Assembly (NCBI GenBank): GCA_014898415.1
Contig: RCTD01000001.1
Coordinates: forward strand, 3,224,001 to 3,288,000
Source: Stromatinia cepivora
Taxonomy: Eukaryota; Ascomycota; Leotiomycetes; Helotiales; Sclerotiniaceae
Reading direction: 5' to 3'
DNA: 64,000 nucleotides
Under the pieces are notes generated by a model. That model searched no databases. It saw only the letters and a program-made list of their open reading frames with translations, and was not told the DNA's origin. Of this stretch, positions 35,596 to 50,100 are shown piece by piece. The position numbers were made by a program, and so were the translations under genes. How positions within the stretch are numbered: position 1 is the first letter of the stretch; every line of letters begins with the position of its first letter.

Positions 35596-38500
35596 TTCTT
35601 TTATTGAGGATATCCTATTCGATTCTTCTAGATTACTAATTTTAATATTTTCTTGAATTTTTCGAAAGCAATCCTTGTATAAGGCTTTGTTATTTCATTG
35701 GTAATTATATTGTATGTATTGATATAATTAATAGCGATTTTCTCCTTTTCTATTAAGTTTTTGATAAAATAATAATTAATATTTATATATTTAAATCGTT
35801 TATACAAATATAGATTCTTGGTTAAAACTAAAGTATCCTAATTGTTATTAAGCATTTGAATTATATCTCTGTTCTTTTCAATATAATTTGATCTGAATAA
35901 GTCTTTGAACATTTGTATAATCTATTTCTCTTGTTTGATAAATATTGCTATCGCAATATATTCTGATTCTGTACTAAAAATAATTATAAACATTTATTTC
36001 TTACTAATCTATAATATAAAACCTTTATAGAATATTACAATTCCCTTTAAAACACTTTTCCGATTATATTTGTCATTAGTCCAATCTATATCTATATATA
36101 CTTTTATTATATTATCAAATATATTGTATTCTTTACAAATATCAGATTGTATTTTTTTTGACCTAAACTATAGCTTCTATTTGATTATTGATCATAAATA
36201 TCGCATCAGATTCTTTAAAGCTATAATATAATATTTTACTGGTTTTGCTATAAATTGTGAAAGTCTTCCAATTGAAAACATTATATCTAATTGAATATAT
36301 ACTATTAAATGGATTACATTTCCTATTCGTTATTGATATTTATTTATATCTATCAATTCATTGTTATTGATTGTTAATCAAAGATAAATATAATTCATTA
36401 TTGATAGTTTCTTGGCTTGATATTGTTTATATATAATATTATATTTAGTTAATATAATGTTAAGATATTCTTTTTGATTTATAATTAATATATATACTTT
36501 TCTATTACAAATGATTTTAACATTTAGGATTTTACAGTAACCGTGCACTTATATTACCCCAAAACCTTAAAAACGCGTAAATTTCGCGAATTGAATTTCA
36601 ACTCTCTTTATTATTTATTCATCAATAGTACCACAATATATTCCCAGAACCTTGAATATTGAAAGGGAACTAGCTTTTAAGCATTTTACTCTATATTTAT
36701 ATGGCAAAATTATTGGTAAAGCTTTCAATAGCTTTAATTCTTATTATATCGTAATTGATCTTAATCTCGAAACACGAATTGTTCATTATATTCTACAGTA
36801 AAATACATTATACAATAAAGAAATGAATCTATCTTGTATTCCTTGAATTAAATCTTATACAGAAAGAAAAGAATATATATTAGTTCGATATATTCGATTA
36901 TATCCAAAATCAATTTATATATAAACAAAAATAACTATAAACCTTAAATGTAGTATCTTTATTATTAAGAAGATTTTGAAGATCTATGGAATTATCAATT
37001 AGAAGTGTAAAAAGCGGCCGGAACTTACCCAGATATATATGCTCAAGTGGTTTGTATAGTATTTAGTATATAAGGGGTTGATAATAAAGGAATAGGGATT
37101 AATTGTATAGAACAACGAATGCTTTATAGAGTAGGGGCAGGATAAAAAAGGAGAATAATACTTCCGCATTTTTATTCAGAAATGGAAATCTAGAATGGTT
37201 CAAATATATAGTACGAATAAGAATATAAAGATTATGGTTTAGAAGGGTTTTTGGGATCTTGGAAGGAGCAATCTATATATAATAGATAAAGATTTTGAAA
37301 ATAAAAAATATAGATATAATACTAATTTATATCTTAAGATCTTCGATATTAAAATAGACTTTGTTTTTAAAAGATTAGATCCAAAATATAAATTTATATA
37401 GAATAATACTTCTATTTATTATATCTACAAAATACAGGATTGATTTCAAGAAAAAGAAATCCCAATATTGAAAGATTGGCCTTTTTATTCTCCTAATTTC
37501 AATCCTATTAAATATATTTGGTAAACTTTAAAAATAAAGTTATATAAAATGTTTCTTAATATTACAATCGATAAAAACGAATCGGAATATACTAAATAAA
37601 GGTTAAAGAATTGTTTACAAATAGTTTGAGATATATTAGATCAAGAATTATTCGATAAATTAGGAGCGAGTATATCTGATAGAATTGAAACCTGTATCGC
37701 AGTAGGGGGTTAGTATATAAAATATTGATTAATTATAGGGCGATAAAGATTTGAATTTTTTTTGGGGAATAATATAGATATAGAACTTCAATATATTCAA
37801 ATTTTAGATTATAATAATTAATGGTTGATTTTATAATTAAGTTGAAAGGTAGATGTTGAATATATAAAAAAACTGAAATTAGGTTGTGGGGTAATATAAG
37901 TTGACTAGTACTGTATTAATCTTCTTTAGATTCTTAGTATTAAAACAAATTAATAGTTTTTCATCGAATCAAATAATTTGTAATGATATATATAATACAA
38001 TAACGATATTATCGATATATATTAATAATATTATATTATAATCTTTGGATATATACAAATATGGATCTATCAAACTTTGTATAAAGTTTATACCTAAAAG
38101 CTTTTTCTTCAATAATAAATTCCAATCCCTTTTAGTTTATTTCAAATTATATAAACTTTGTAGGGTTTGTAATATATATCCTTTTTCGATTTTGATACTT
38201 TGGAATAATTCGAAATAGATTTCTTCCTTCAAATACGATTCAATAAAAGCATTTTTGATATCGAAATATAAGCATTCCAAATTTTCCTTTACAATAATAA
38301 CTAGAAATAGTCTAAATGTATTTAATCTTATTATTAATGTAAATATTTCGTTGTAATCTTTTTCTAGTATTTGATTGAATTCTTGAATTACTAATTTTGC
38401 TTTAAATCGTTTTATTTTATTATCTTTTGTTTTAATTGTAAATATTCATTTCGTTAAAACCAGATTACTTTTTTTAGAAAATATATATTCTTCTCAAATA

Positions 38501-41500
38501 CCATTTTGAATTAAAGATATGATTTCCTTTTAAATAGTTTTCTTCCATTTTTCAAAGTATTCTCGATCTAATATTGCTTCCTTATAAGTTTTTAATATTT
38601 TGATTTCCAGAATTTTTTCGATTAAATATATTATATCTTTTATCTTGTTTATATTTATCAACGAAATTATGAAATCTAAAACGATTTTGTCTTTGATATA
38701 AGAATCTATCTTATAAATAATTGGAATTATAATCATAATATATTCTATATTTTCTTGAATTTTGGCTTATATAGATATTATAATCAATACCTTTATAATT
38801 TTGCTTTTCTATTTTCCTTTAAGATTTTATTTTATATCTCTTTTCTGTTTTCATATTAAATATCTTAAAGATTCATTTTCAAAATTCATTATATCTTTTT
38901 ATTCAATCTCAAATGATTATAAATTTATTTCGCTTTTTAATCCTACTAAAATAAACTTATCAACAAAATTTAAAACAATTTTAAATTTTATTTCCAATAT
39001 AAATTCAGAATCTACAGAAATTGATTTTTGAATTGAAATCTTTAAAATGATAAATTCGATATCTGAAATATCCTTGAAAAAAGATTCTTGATTTGTCTTC
39101 TGGATATTATTATTTTCATTTTCATTATATATTAATATTGATATATCTAATTTATTTAATTTCAATTCGATAATTGAAATACTTAATATAATTATTGAAT
39201 TCGATATAATATCTACTAAAAAGAATATTTGAAATAAAAATAATACAAATATCATATTTGATATTGAAAATAAAGAAAATACCGAAAATAAAGAAAATGC
39301 TTTGTTTGTTATTAGTCTACTATAAAATCTTCGATCTAATTTTATATTCTTTGTTTTTTATAAACTTGATTCATAATTTCTTAATTTAAAATCCAAATCT
39401 CTTTTTCGATAAAATTCATTTATGATTACTCTATTTGATCAAAATATATAATCTAATTTTAGAAAATATACTTTGATATATTTATTCATAATTTTTGAAT
39501 ATTCTAAAAATATATCAACTTTGGAAATATTTTGTAACTTATTATATCTTTGTTTTTTCAGAATAATCTTGGGATTGATATAAATATAATATTTACTCCC
39601 CCAAACTTTATATATCTTTATATTTAGTATTATATCTATAAAAACTTCTATAAAAAATTAATCTATTTTATTTATATCAAAATCAATATTAATACAATTC
39701 CTAATATAAATATTATACTCTATAATTTCATCTCAAAACTTTAATAATAATCCAGTTTTTTTTAATATTGTTTTTATATTTGTTTTTATAATCTTTATAT
39801 TCTATTTTATAGGTTTATTTTGATATAAAAAAACAATTATTATAATTTCGAATTGTATATCTAATAATCATTCATAAATAATTTATAAAAGTTCTGATAT
39901 ATTATCAATCCTAATTGTAATGATTTTTTCTCTAATAATCAATTCCATCTTCTTTTTCCAAATTTTCAATATTTGAATTGTATCGTTTTTTTATTTAAAT
40001 AATATAATTCAATTTATTCTTGTACAATTATCAATAATCAATATAAAATAACGATTCCTTTGAATCGATTTTGAAAATAATTCTATAATATCGAAATATA
40101 TAAATTCGAATCTTTTTGATTTATACAAACTCAATTGCTTCGGAATACAATTGATTATCTTAATAAATATATATACTTTGTAAATATCTAATTCAATTAA
40201 GATCTTTATTGATTTAACTATATTAAATACCTTATATAGATTCTTAATTTTATCTAAATCTAAATAATTAAATCTTTGATATTATAATAAATATCTTTCT
40301 TTCTCTTTAAATATTAATTCATTATCAATATCTTTAGTATTATCGATTATCTCTAAAGAAAAACCTTTTTCCTAATCATTTTAATATATATTCGAATAAA
40401 AAACTATATCCTTATATTCTTTGATTATATATAAAATCATATATATTCCGTTTTGTATTTTAATATAAATAATTTTCTTATTATCTTTCTTGAAATATAT
40501 ATAATGAAAATTGAATTCCCTTTATAACTTTATTTCACAGATCCTTTTTTCTGATAACAAATTTATTTCTAACTTTGATATATATAATACATTTGAAAAT
40601 AGTATCTTAAAACTATTTTTATATATTATATCCATTAAATTTTAATAATAACAATATATTACTTCCCTATCAATCTTTATTTTTCATTTAATAATAAAAT
40701 CTATTAATCTAAATAATAAAGATTGATCAAATATATATAAAAAAGTATTTATATCGATATATTATTTATTAAAGAAAATTTTATTAATAATTTTCTTTAT
40801 CAAATTACAATTTTCTTTTATTATATCTTTAATATCGGAATCTAATTCAAAGATATTATTAATAAAATATATTTAATCTTTTTTGTTAAAATGAATTTTT
40901 TTTGGATTCAATAATCCTCTTCTTTTTTGATAACGAAAGTAATTGTAAAAAAGTTTATTGATTTATATTAAATACAAATAATCTTATATATAATGATTTT
41001 TCTTTTAATATAAATTACAAATATTATTTGGAATCTCGAAATCTAATTCTTGATATCGAAAAATATACCTAAATCTTTTCGCAATTTATATTTATTCTAA
41101 TCTATTCTTAAAACAAAATTCCTTAATTTACAAATGTTTGATTTTATCATCAATATTAAAACTAATTTGGATATCCAATATATTCATTACTTTTTGATAA
41201 TTGATTAGAAGATTATATATTAAAATCAAAAACAAAACAATATTTTGATATACTAATCGATAACTTTTATTTACAATTCCTAATTTCCTTCTATACTCTT
41301 TCAATTTATCCTAGATTTCGATAATAATCATATCGGGATAAATATCGGATTGAAATTTGAAGTTTTGGATCATCGTTATATATATATTAACTATAATTGC
41401 ATTAATTCTAGTATATTTCAATTTAAAGTATTTCCAAAGTATATATACTATTGAATATTCATCAATAAAGGCTTTATTATTATCATTGAATATTATACAA

Positions 41501-42128
41501 ATATATAATAATATATTCACTTCGTTCTTTAAATATTCCGATTTCAACTCAACATTATAATATATACGATCATTGATTTTATAGACAAATACTATATTGA
41601 ATTCTATAATCTATATATATTCATTTAATATTTAATCAATTATATAAAACCATCCTTTTCCTTTCAATTATATCTTCGTTTATCTAAATCATCATTTATA
41701 ATTATTTTGATCAAACTTCAAAAGATTATTTGATTTCGATATTATAAAGGTTTCTTATTGTTTAATAAATATCGAAAATAATTTTTAGGTTTTTAAAACG
41801 ATCTTAAAAATTGTATAATAAATAGATTCAGAATAATAAAGAAATATAAAAATAAAACAATAAAAAAATTTATAAAATTATATTATAATATATTTTCTTA
41901 TAATTATACGAATTTGCTTTTCGCTTCTACTATAATTCTGTATCAATATTATACAGACTGTTTTCCATTCTGATCTATAATATTATGAATTATAAACTAT
42001 ATTATCGTATTTCAATTCTACTTCGATAATACTATATGAAAACTCTGATTTTCATTTTGTTTCATTTTTATTAACTATACTAATCCTTTTTCGATTTGCT
42101 TTGCTTTTTAATTACTATTATACAATTG
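35596..42128 (-). pseudogene. C4 gag-pol remnant, split by Tc1/mariner
   Basis: Minus-strand Copia polyprotein. The gag start is open at 41547-41311 (NEVNILLYICIIFNDNNKAF). The segment before the reverse transcriptase is open at 38736-38530 with TYKEAILDREYFEKWKKTI, matching the Copia motif P..Y.EA......W..A. The reverse transcriptase (about 38400-37920) is cut by the Tc1/mariner element and continues at about 36530. Plus-strand frames at 38762-39031 and 41357-41560 are antisense shadows. Confidence 0.82.
36535..37913 (+). mobile_element. Tc1/mariner element, copy 2, inserted in C4
   Basis: A 1379-bp copy of the element at 5999-7376, with TA at 36533-36534 and 37914-37915. The joined flanks (AGGATTTTA + TTAATC) match the uninterrupted Copia sequence of C3 near 42398 (AGGATCTTATTAATC), proving the insertion point. 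The transposase remnant is on the plus strand at about 37214-37730: DWPFYSPNFNPIKYIW is the SPDLNPIE block with Glu changed to Lys, and the Asp of the preceding DN pair is Asn. Confidence 0.93.
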
Positions 42129-42311
42129 GATCTCATAACTTATTAACTTTTGATACAAGAAATAATAGTATTATTGATTATATAAATTGAATTAAGGATC
42201 TATTATTCTAATAAAAATAGAATTGAAGTTATTCCCAAATATGGTCTGTGTATTATTGTGATCACATGACCTCAATTCTAATCTTATGATGGCCTCATTT
42301 CCAACAAATAC

Positions 42312-45300
42312 CATATTTAATTAGTATAATATCGAGATATTCTTTTTGGTTTATAATTAATATATATACTTTTCTATTACGAATAACCTTAATATTTAGG
42401 ATCTTATTAATCTCCCTTAGATTCTTGATATTAAAACAAACTAATAACTTTTCATCGAACCAAATGATTTACAATAATATACGCGATATAATAACGATAT
42501 CGTCGATATATACCAATAATATTATATCATAATCTTTGAATATATACAAATATAAATCTATTAAACTTTGTATAAAATTTATATCTAAAAACTCTTTCTT
42601 CAATAATAAATTCCAATCTCTTCTAATTTGTTTCAAACTATATAGATTTTGTAGAGTTTGTAATATATATCCCTTTTCGATTTTGATATTTTGAGATAAT
42701 TCGAAATAGATCTCTTTTTTCAAATATAATTCAATAAAAACATTTTTAATATCGAAATATAAGCATTCCAAATTTTCCTTTACAACAATAATTAAGAATA
42801 ATCTGAATATATCTAATCTTATTATTGATATAAATATTTTGTTGTAATCTTTTCCTAATATCTGATTAAATCTTTAAATTATTAATCTTGTTTTGAATTA
42901 TTCTATTTTGTTATTCTTTGTTTTAACTGTAAATATTTATTTCGTTGAAATTAGATTATTTTCTTTAGGGAATATATATTCTTCTCAAATATCATTTTGA
43001 ACCAAAGATATGATTTCCTTTTGAATAACTTCCTTTCATTTTTTAAAGTATTTTCGATTCGATATTGCTTTTTTATAAATTCTTAGTATTTTGATTTTCA
43101 AAACTTCTTCGATCAAATATACTATACCTTTTGTATTATTTGTATTTATCAATGAAATCATGAAATCTGAAACGATTTTATTTTTGATATAAAGATCCAT
43201 CTTATAAATAATTGGGATTATAATTATAATATATTTTATACTTTCTTAAGTTTTAATCTATATAGATATTACAATCAATATCCTTATAATCTTGCTTTCC
43301 TATTTTCTTTCAGGATTTTATTCTATATTTCTTTTTCGTTTTCATATTAGATATTTTAAAGATTCGTTTTTAAGATCTATTATATCCTTTTATTCGATCT
43401 TAGATAATTATGGATTTATTTTGCTTTTTGATTCTACTAAAATAAACTTATCAACAAAATTTAAGATAATCTTAAATTTTGCTTTTGATACAAATTCAGG
43501 GTCTACAAAAATTGATTTTTGGATTGGAATTTTTGGAATAATGGATTCGATATCTGAAATATCCTTGGAAGAAAATTCTTGATTTGTTTTTTGGATATTG
43601 TTATTTTCATTTTTATTATAAATTGATATTGATATATTTAATTTATCTGGTTTCAATTCGATAATTGAAATACTTGATATAATTATTAAACTCGATATAA
43701 TATTTATTAAAGAGAATATTTAGAATAAAGATGATACAAATATTATATTTGATATTAAAAATAAAGAAAATATCAAAAATAAAGAAAATACTTTGTTTGT
43801 TATTGATCTATTACAAAATCTTCGATCTAGCTTTATATTCTTTATTCCTTATAAACCTGATTCACAATTTTTTAATTTAAAATCCAAATCTCCTTCTCGA
43901 TAAGATTCATCTATAATTATTCTACTTAATCGAAATATATAATCTAGTTTTGGAGAATATACTTTGATATATTTATTCATAACTTTTGAATATCCTAAAA
44001 ATATATTAACTCTTAAAATGTTCTACAACTTATTATATCTTTACCCTTTCAAAATAATTTTGAGATTAATATAAATATAATATTTGTTCCTCCAGATTTT
44101 GTATATCTTTATATCTAATATTATATTTATAAAAGTTTTTATAAAGAATCGATTTATTTCGTTTATATCAAGACCAATATTAATACGATTTCTAATATAA
44201 ATATTATATTCTACAATTTCATTTCAAAACTCTAATAATAATCCAGTTTCTTTTAATATTACTTTTATATCTATCTTTATAATCTTTATATTCTATTTTA
44301 TAGATCCGTTTTGATATAAAAAAGTAATTATTGTAATTTCGAATTATATATCTGATAATCATTTACAAATAGTTTGTAAGAGTTTCGATATATTGTTAAT
44401 TCTGATTATAATAATCTTTTTTTCAATAGCTAATTTCATTTCTTTTTTCTAAATTTTCAATATTTGAATTGTATTGTTTTTTTGTTTAAATAATATAATC
44501 CAATTTATTTTTGTATAATTATCAATAATCAATATAAAATAACAATTCCTCAAATCGATTTTGGAAATGATCCTACAATATCGAAATATATAAATTCGAA
44601 TCTTTTTGATTTATATAGATTCAATTATCTCGGAATACGATTAGTTATTTTAATAAGTATATATATTTCATAGATATCTAATTCAATTAAGATCTTTATT
44701 GGTTTAACTATATTAAATATTTTATATAAATTCTTAATCTTATCTAAATCTAAATAATTGAATCTTCAATATTATAACAAATATCTCTCTTTCTTCTTAA
44801 ATATTAATTCGTTATTGATATCTTTAATATTATCGATTATCTCTAAAGAAAAACCTTTTTCTTAATCATTTTGATATACATTCAAACAAAAAATTATATC
44901 CTTATATCCTTTAATTATATATAAAACCATATATATTCCATTTTGCATTTTAATATAAATAACTTTCTTATTATCCTTTTTGAAATATATATAATAAGAA
45001 TTGAATTCTCTTTATAGTTTTGTTTTGCAAATCCTTTTTCCTAACAATAAATTTATTTCTAGCCCTAATATATATAATATATTTGAAAATAATATCTTAA
45101 AATTATCTTTGTATATTATATCCACTAAATCCCAATAACAATAATATATCACTTCTCTACCAATTTTTATCCTTTGTTTAATAATAAGATCTATTGATCT
45201 GAATAATAAAAATTGATCAAACATATATAAAGAAACATTTATATCGATATATCATTTACTAAAAAAAACCTTACTAATAATTTCCTTTATCAAATTGCAA

Positions 45301-45831
45301 TCTTCTTCTATTATATCCTCAATATCGAAATCTAATTCAAAAATATTATTAACAAAGTATACTTAGTTTTTTTTGTTGAAATAAATCTTCTTCGGATTTA
45401 GAGATCCTTTTCTTTTTTGATAACAAAGATAATTATAAAAAAGTTTGTTGATTTATATTAAATACAAACAATCTCATATATAATAATCTTTCTTTTGATA
45501 TAAATCATAAACATTATTTAAGATCTCGAAATTTGATTTTTGATATTGAAAAATGTATTTAAATTCTTTTGTAATTTATACTCGTTTTAATCTATCCTTA
45601 AAACGAAATTCCTTAATTTATAAATATTTAATCTTATTATTAATATTAAAATTGATTTGGATATTCAATATATCTATTATTTCTTAATAATTGATTAAAA
45701 GATTATATATTAAAACCAAAAACAAAACAATATCTTGATATACTGATCAATAGTTTTCATCTACAATCCCTAATTTCCTTTTATACTCTTTCAATTTATC
45801 CCAAATTTCGATAATGATTATATCGGAATAA
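42312..45831 (-). pseudogene. C3 pol remnant with best-preserved reverse transcriptase
   Basis: Minus-strand Copia pol. A 100-codon stretch (42771-42469) is open across the reverse transcriptase core: FDIKNVFIELYLKKEIYFEL, LQNLYSLKQIRRDWN and VYIDDIVI, so the catalytic Asp pair (YIDD) is intact, unlike C1. At 45224-45012 the frame ends FSNILYILGLEINLLLGKR, matching the protease/pre-integrase boundary (usual L.NVLYVPGL..NLLS). Other stretches are broken. The element continues upstream (gag) at 54131-54910, beyond the E insertion. Confidence 0.85.
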
Positions 45832-46145
45832 ATATCTGTCACGGAAAGCCCTGTGATCCCCTATATCTTATGAAGCATCAAAGCGTATACTTTCCAATCG
45901 AAATGAAGGATCCACTAGCCCTTATCAATCTATTAATTGATAAAGTGATCCTGATATTCTAATAAACAAAGATCTAGCTTAATTAAGGTGTATATCGACT
46001 AGATAATCATTCATTTGTTCTATATATATAACTCTTGATTTATATAATCAAGAGCAAATCATTGAATTCTTTTATTTTATTAATTATATATACTACCTAT
46101 TCCCCGATCCCTAAAAGTGCTCTATAATCATACTATCCCATAATA

Positions 46146-46160
46146 ATTATAAACCCGATA
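46146..46160 (+). promoter_or_regulatory. Possible primer-binding site of E
   Basis: ATTATAAACCCGATA follows the left LTR. If three A residues are reverted to G (RIP), it becomes GTTATGAGCCC, the complement of GGGCTCATAAC in the anticodon arm of initiator tRNA-Met. This suggests half-tRNA priming; the reversion is inference. Confidence 0.45.
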
Positions 46161-47155
46161 GCTCTTAAAATCTATATAACTTTTTATTCAATGATTATTA
46201 AATATTCAAAGGATCATTTTTAAAATATTATTTTTATTTTATTTATAATTCAATATTTATATCAATTCAATTATCTTTATTTAATATAACAAAAGATCAA
46301 AACAATTTTCTTTTTATAATCTATATTCAATAATCAAAATAATATCTATACTTGAAAAATAAATGTCAAGTTTAAGGAATCTAGGATTCAATTAATCCAG
46401 AGAACAATCCGTTTGTTTTTATATCAGTTATATCTATTCCAAGTTTCGATCTGATAAATAAGTTTATTCATATTCAAATTGATTAATTCTCAATCAAATC
46501 ATCTATTTTATCTTTTATTATCAATCTTCAAATTAAATATGATTAAAAGAAATAAATTCAATATTAAAAGGAATTCTTAGAATATCTTATAACGATTTAA
46601 TCTAGGGAAGATATTAATAGAGATACAAAGATGAAAGATTCTGATAGTAATATATTGGGATTCATTTCTAATAAATCTATTATTTCATTTTCAATTATCT
46701 TTTAAGAAATCTCCTTTAAATTTGTTTCTCTTTAATTGGAATATCGATATTGATAATAAGAATATATATAGAATCATAAAGCTTTTCAGGATATTTATAA
46801 ATAAATCAAATCATTAATTGATTAAGTATATTTTATAGAGTTATTCATTCTCAATCAGAATATTATAATTCTTCTATTTAAAATGATCATTAATATATTC
46901 AAAAAAAAACTTGTATTTATAATAACTATTATTAAGTTCGCAATACTACAAGAATATCGATCTATTCTAACATAAGCTTTATTTGGCAGAATCGATTTTA
47001 TCAAATAATATAAAGATTGGATTATAATCTATATCAAAACTTTTGTATACAAAATCATTAAAATACAAAATGAAATCGTTATTAATACTTTTCTATAAAT
47101 TATTGATATTAGAATATTTCCAATCTGAATAAATATTATAATTATATAGATTAAA
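46161..47155. other. E 5' internal leader, no gene seen
   Basis: About 1 kb between the LTR and the first open frame of E. AT-rich, no domain recognised; it may be untranslated leader plus a decayed gag start. Confidence 0.5.
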
Positions 47156-50100
47156 ATGAATAATCAATTCGGATTATCCAACTTTTCATTCAAACAATTC
47201 GAAAACGTTTTTGAAGAATTGATTTTCCAGGATTCTATTTCCTCAAAAACTAAAGAAGAAATATATTCTATATTTATTTTTTTTCAAAATGATAAAAAGT
47301 TTAAGAAGAATAAGAAGAGTATCAATTCTGGAAATAATCAAGGGATCAAGAAGATCTGGGAATATCCTTATAAAACTGAATCCGAATAGAATAATAGAAT
47401 TGGTTATAATTATATTATTCATAATTGCAAAGCTATAAAATTAGTACTTATTGAAAGGATCAATCTATTATTCAAAAGAATATTCAATGAAAATGAATTA
47501 CAAACAATTAAAGATCGAGTAAAATTGTATTTATAGAAACAATTTCATCTTGATTGAATCAAAAAGAAATGAATGAAAAATTCTATTAATCCTTTAGGAT
47601 TTTCAATCAATATTACTATTTTGAATACTCGATACAATCAATCAAAGGTATACTCTACAATAATGAGAGTATATTATCTATTTAATAGCATTTTGCTTGA
47701 TAATTATAGTGCTATATATATTGTAAACAATATATCTTTATTAGATGATCATCGATATCGATTATCCGATTCTAATGATCTTATAGAAATAGGTATTTCC
47801 AATTTCTAAGTTCTAGAATATAGAGTTTGTATTATTAAAGGGATTATTAAAAGAGAAGATTACCTTAATAATGATCTGGTTTTGAATAATATAATACTCA
47901 TCCCTGGTTTTCATATCAATATTATCTCAAAGATTCGATTGAAGAAAACCAGTTTATAATTCTCAAAATATAATTATATTCTTCGTAAAGGAAATTATAC
48001 AAATAGTATAATAATTATTTAATACACTTATATTGAAAATCTTGTATTTTTAGAATACAAATCATTTTCTATTTATTCGAGTATTTTTTTATTTATTTCT
48101 ATAAGTAACTCTTTTATAATATATTCAATAATAAATAGAAAAATAAATAAAGCATTTCATTGTTTTTGTAATCTATTTCTTTCAAAAAAAGATACGAGTG
48201 AAATGTGGTATAAATGTTTTAGGTATTTGAAAAAGGAAGTTTTTGAACATTTAATATTTGTAGTGCAAAACATCAAAATAAAAGGTATCATTCGTTTTAA
48301 TTATACTGATTATATTTATATTTATATAAAGCAAATCATTTTTTATATTCTAAATGATTACTAGTCATTTCAGTTCTTCTACAAAATCCAATAAAATCTT
48401 TTTGATTTCGATAAAGGGTATAATAATATATTATAGCTTCTATTGATTAAAGAAATGTATTATAGTAAAATCTTTTTATATTCAATCTACTACAAAATAT
48501 ATAATAAAATATTTATAATCATTTAAAATTTTATAATCTAGATTTATTATAAGTATAATTTAGCAATCGTAATAATCAAATAGAATAATGATATATTTAT
48601 CATTAAAGTTATAAAAATAATATTATTTGAGAAATGAATTAAACAAAAAGGTATCGAATTTGAATTATCCCTATTTCATATATATAAATCTAATAAAGGA
48701 TCAAAACATATAGGATAAAAAATAATCACAAAATAAATAAAAATATGGATTATAATAGATTTATTGGATAAATTGTAGATGAAAATAGTATAAGTTATTA
48801 TTTATCTATATAATATAAATCCTTTGAAAATCAAATCCTTCAAATCGTTTAATAAAGTATTCGATATATAATTCTGTAATTATTTTCGCAAAGATAATCC
48901 TTTATTTGTAAAGAAAATATTTAATGATTTCCATCTTAATTGGAATAGAATTTATAAATATAAATACTGAGTTTATTCTTTGGATAAAAATAAAGAAATT
49001 GAAATTAATAGGAAATAATACAAAATCAATCTTCGAGTATATATTGAATATTTAATAAACTATATTCCAAATATATTAATTTATTGTATATAAATATCCA
49101 AACTCGATAAAGTTATTGTTACTCGAAATATAATATTCAATAAGGAATTCATTTATTATATAAATTCTATTAATCGAATAATCGATATTTATATTATAGA
49201 AAAGTTTAAGCAATTTGCTAAAATCTTTGATCTATAAGATTATATTGAAATGGATAGAATGATTATTTAAAACAAAAACAATTATGAAGACTTTATTCAT
49301 TTATTTATTTTCACGGATCAAAAAGCTTTTGATTTATCTATCAAATATATTTCAGATTTATTATCTACAAACGAATTAGTTTCGGAGGTAGATATAGATT
49401 TAAAGGATGATAATAGGAATAAAAAAATCGATTTAGGATTATCCAATCCATTTAATCCTTTAGATAATAAGGATAAAGTATATAATGAAAATATATAAAT
49501 ATTGGTTGATCCTTTTATTGAAGAAACTGAAGAAATTGATTTTTTCATTGAAGAACAATTATATCTTGTAGATAAAGATATTGATATTGTTTAAAAAAAT
49601 ATCTATAATAATAATATAAATCTCGATTTTATCGAATATATTGATATAGGGAATATAGAATATAAACCTATTAATTGTATTACCGAAATTCTTTATAATA
49701 TATACAAAAATAATTTAAAGATTACTTTAATCGATTAATCTTAATATTCCAAAAGGAAATATATATATTGGAATAATCAATCAAAGTATTTTGTAGAAGA
49801 AATCCAGTCATTATAAAGATTATTATATTTTATATATTTATTTAATCGATTTATAAAGGATTTACGGATTCATAATCTCAAATAGATATCTAAAAGAACT
49901 CATATTATAAAAATTGAAATATCCAAGATTCAGATTAATCTATTTAAATTTCAATTATACAATTATTATTCAGAATTATTTTTCTTTTAGAAGTCATTTG
50001 GCTCTCATATTTTAAAGCAATCAATATATATATAAAGGCAATTATATATATAGTAATACCATCAAAAAAGTAATCCCAATATTGAATTCTATATAGGAAC

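Larger units (their letters stand above)
35430..42306 (-). mobile_element. Copia element C4, inserted in C3
   Basis: LTRs of 166 bp at 42141-42306 (5') and 35430-35595 (3'). AATAC at 35425-35429 and 42307-42311 is a perfect target duplication. It carries a Tc1/mariner element at 36535-37913; without it C4 is 5496 bp. Sequence next to the 5' LTR reads GGATCTCATAAC on the plus strand, the best-preserved primer-site sequence of the family. Confidence 0.93.

Noticed and set aside
41357..41560. Plus-strand frame repeated almost identically at 54141-54344
   Set aside because: Antisense to the gag start of C4 and C3; the similarity reflects the shared transposon, not a gene family.
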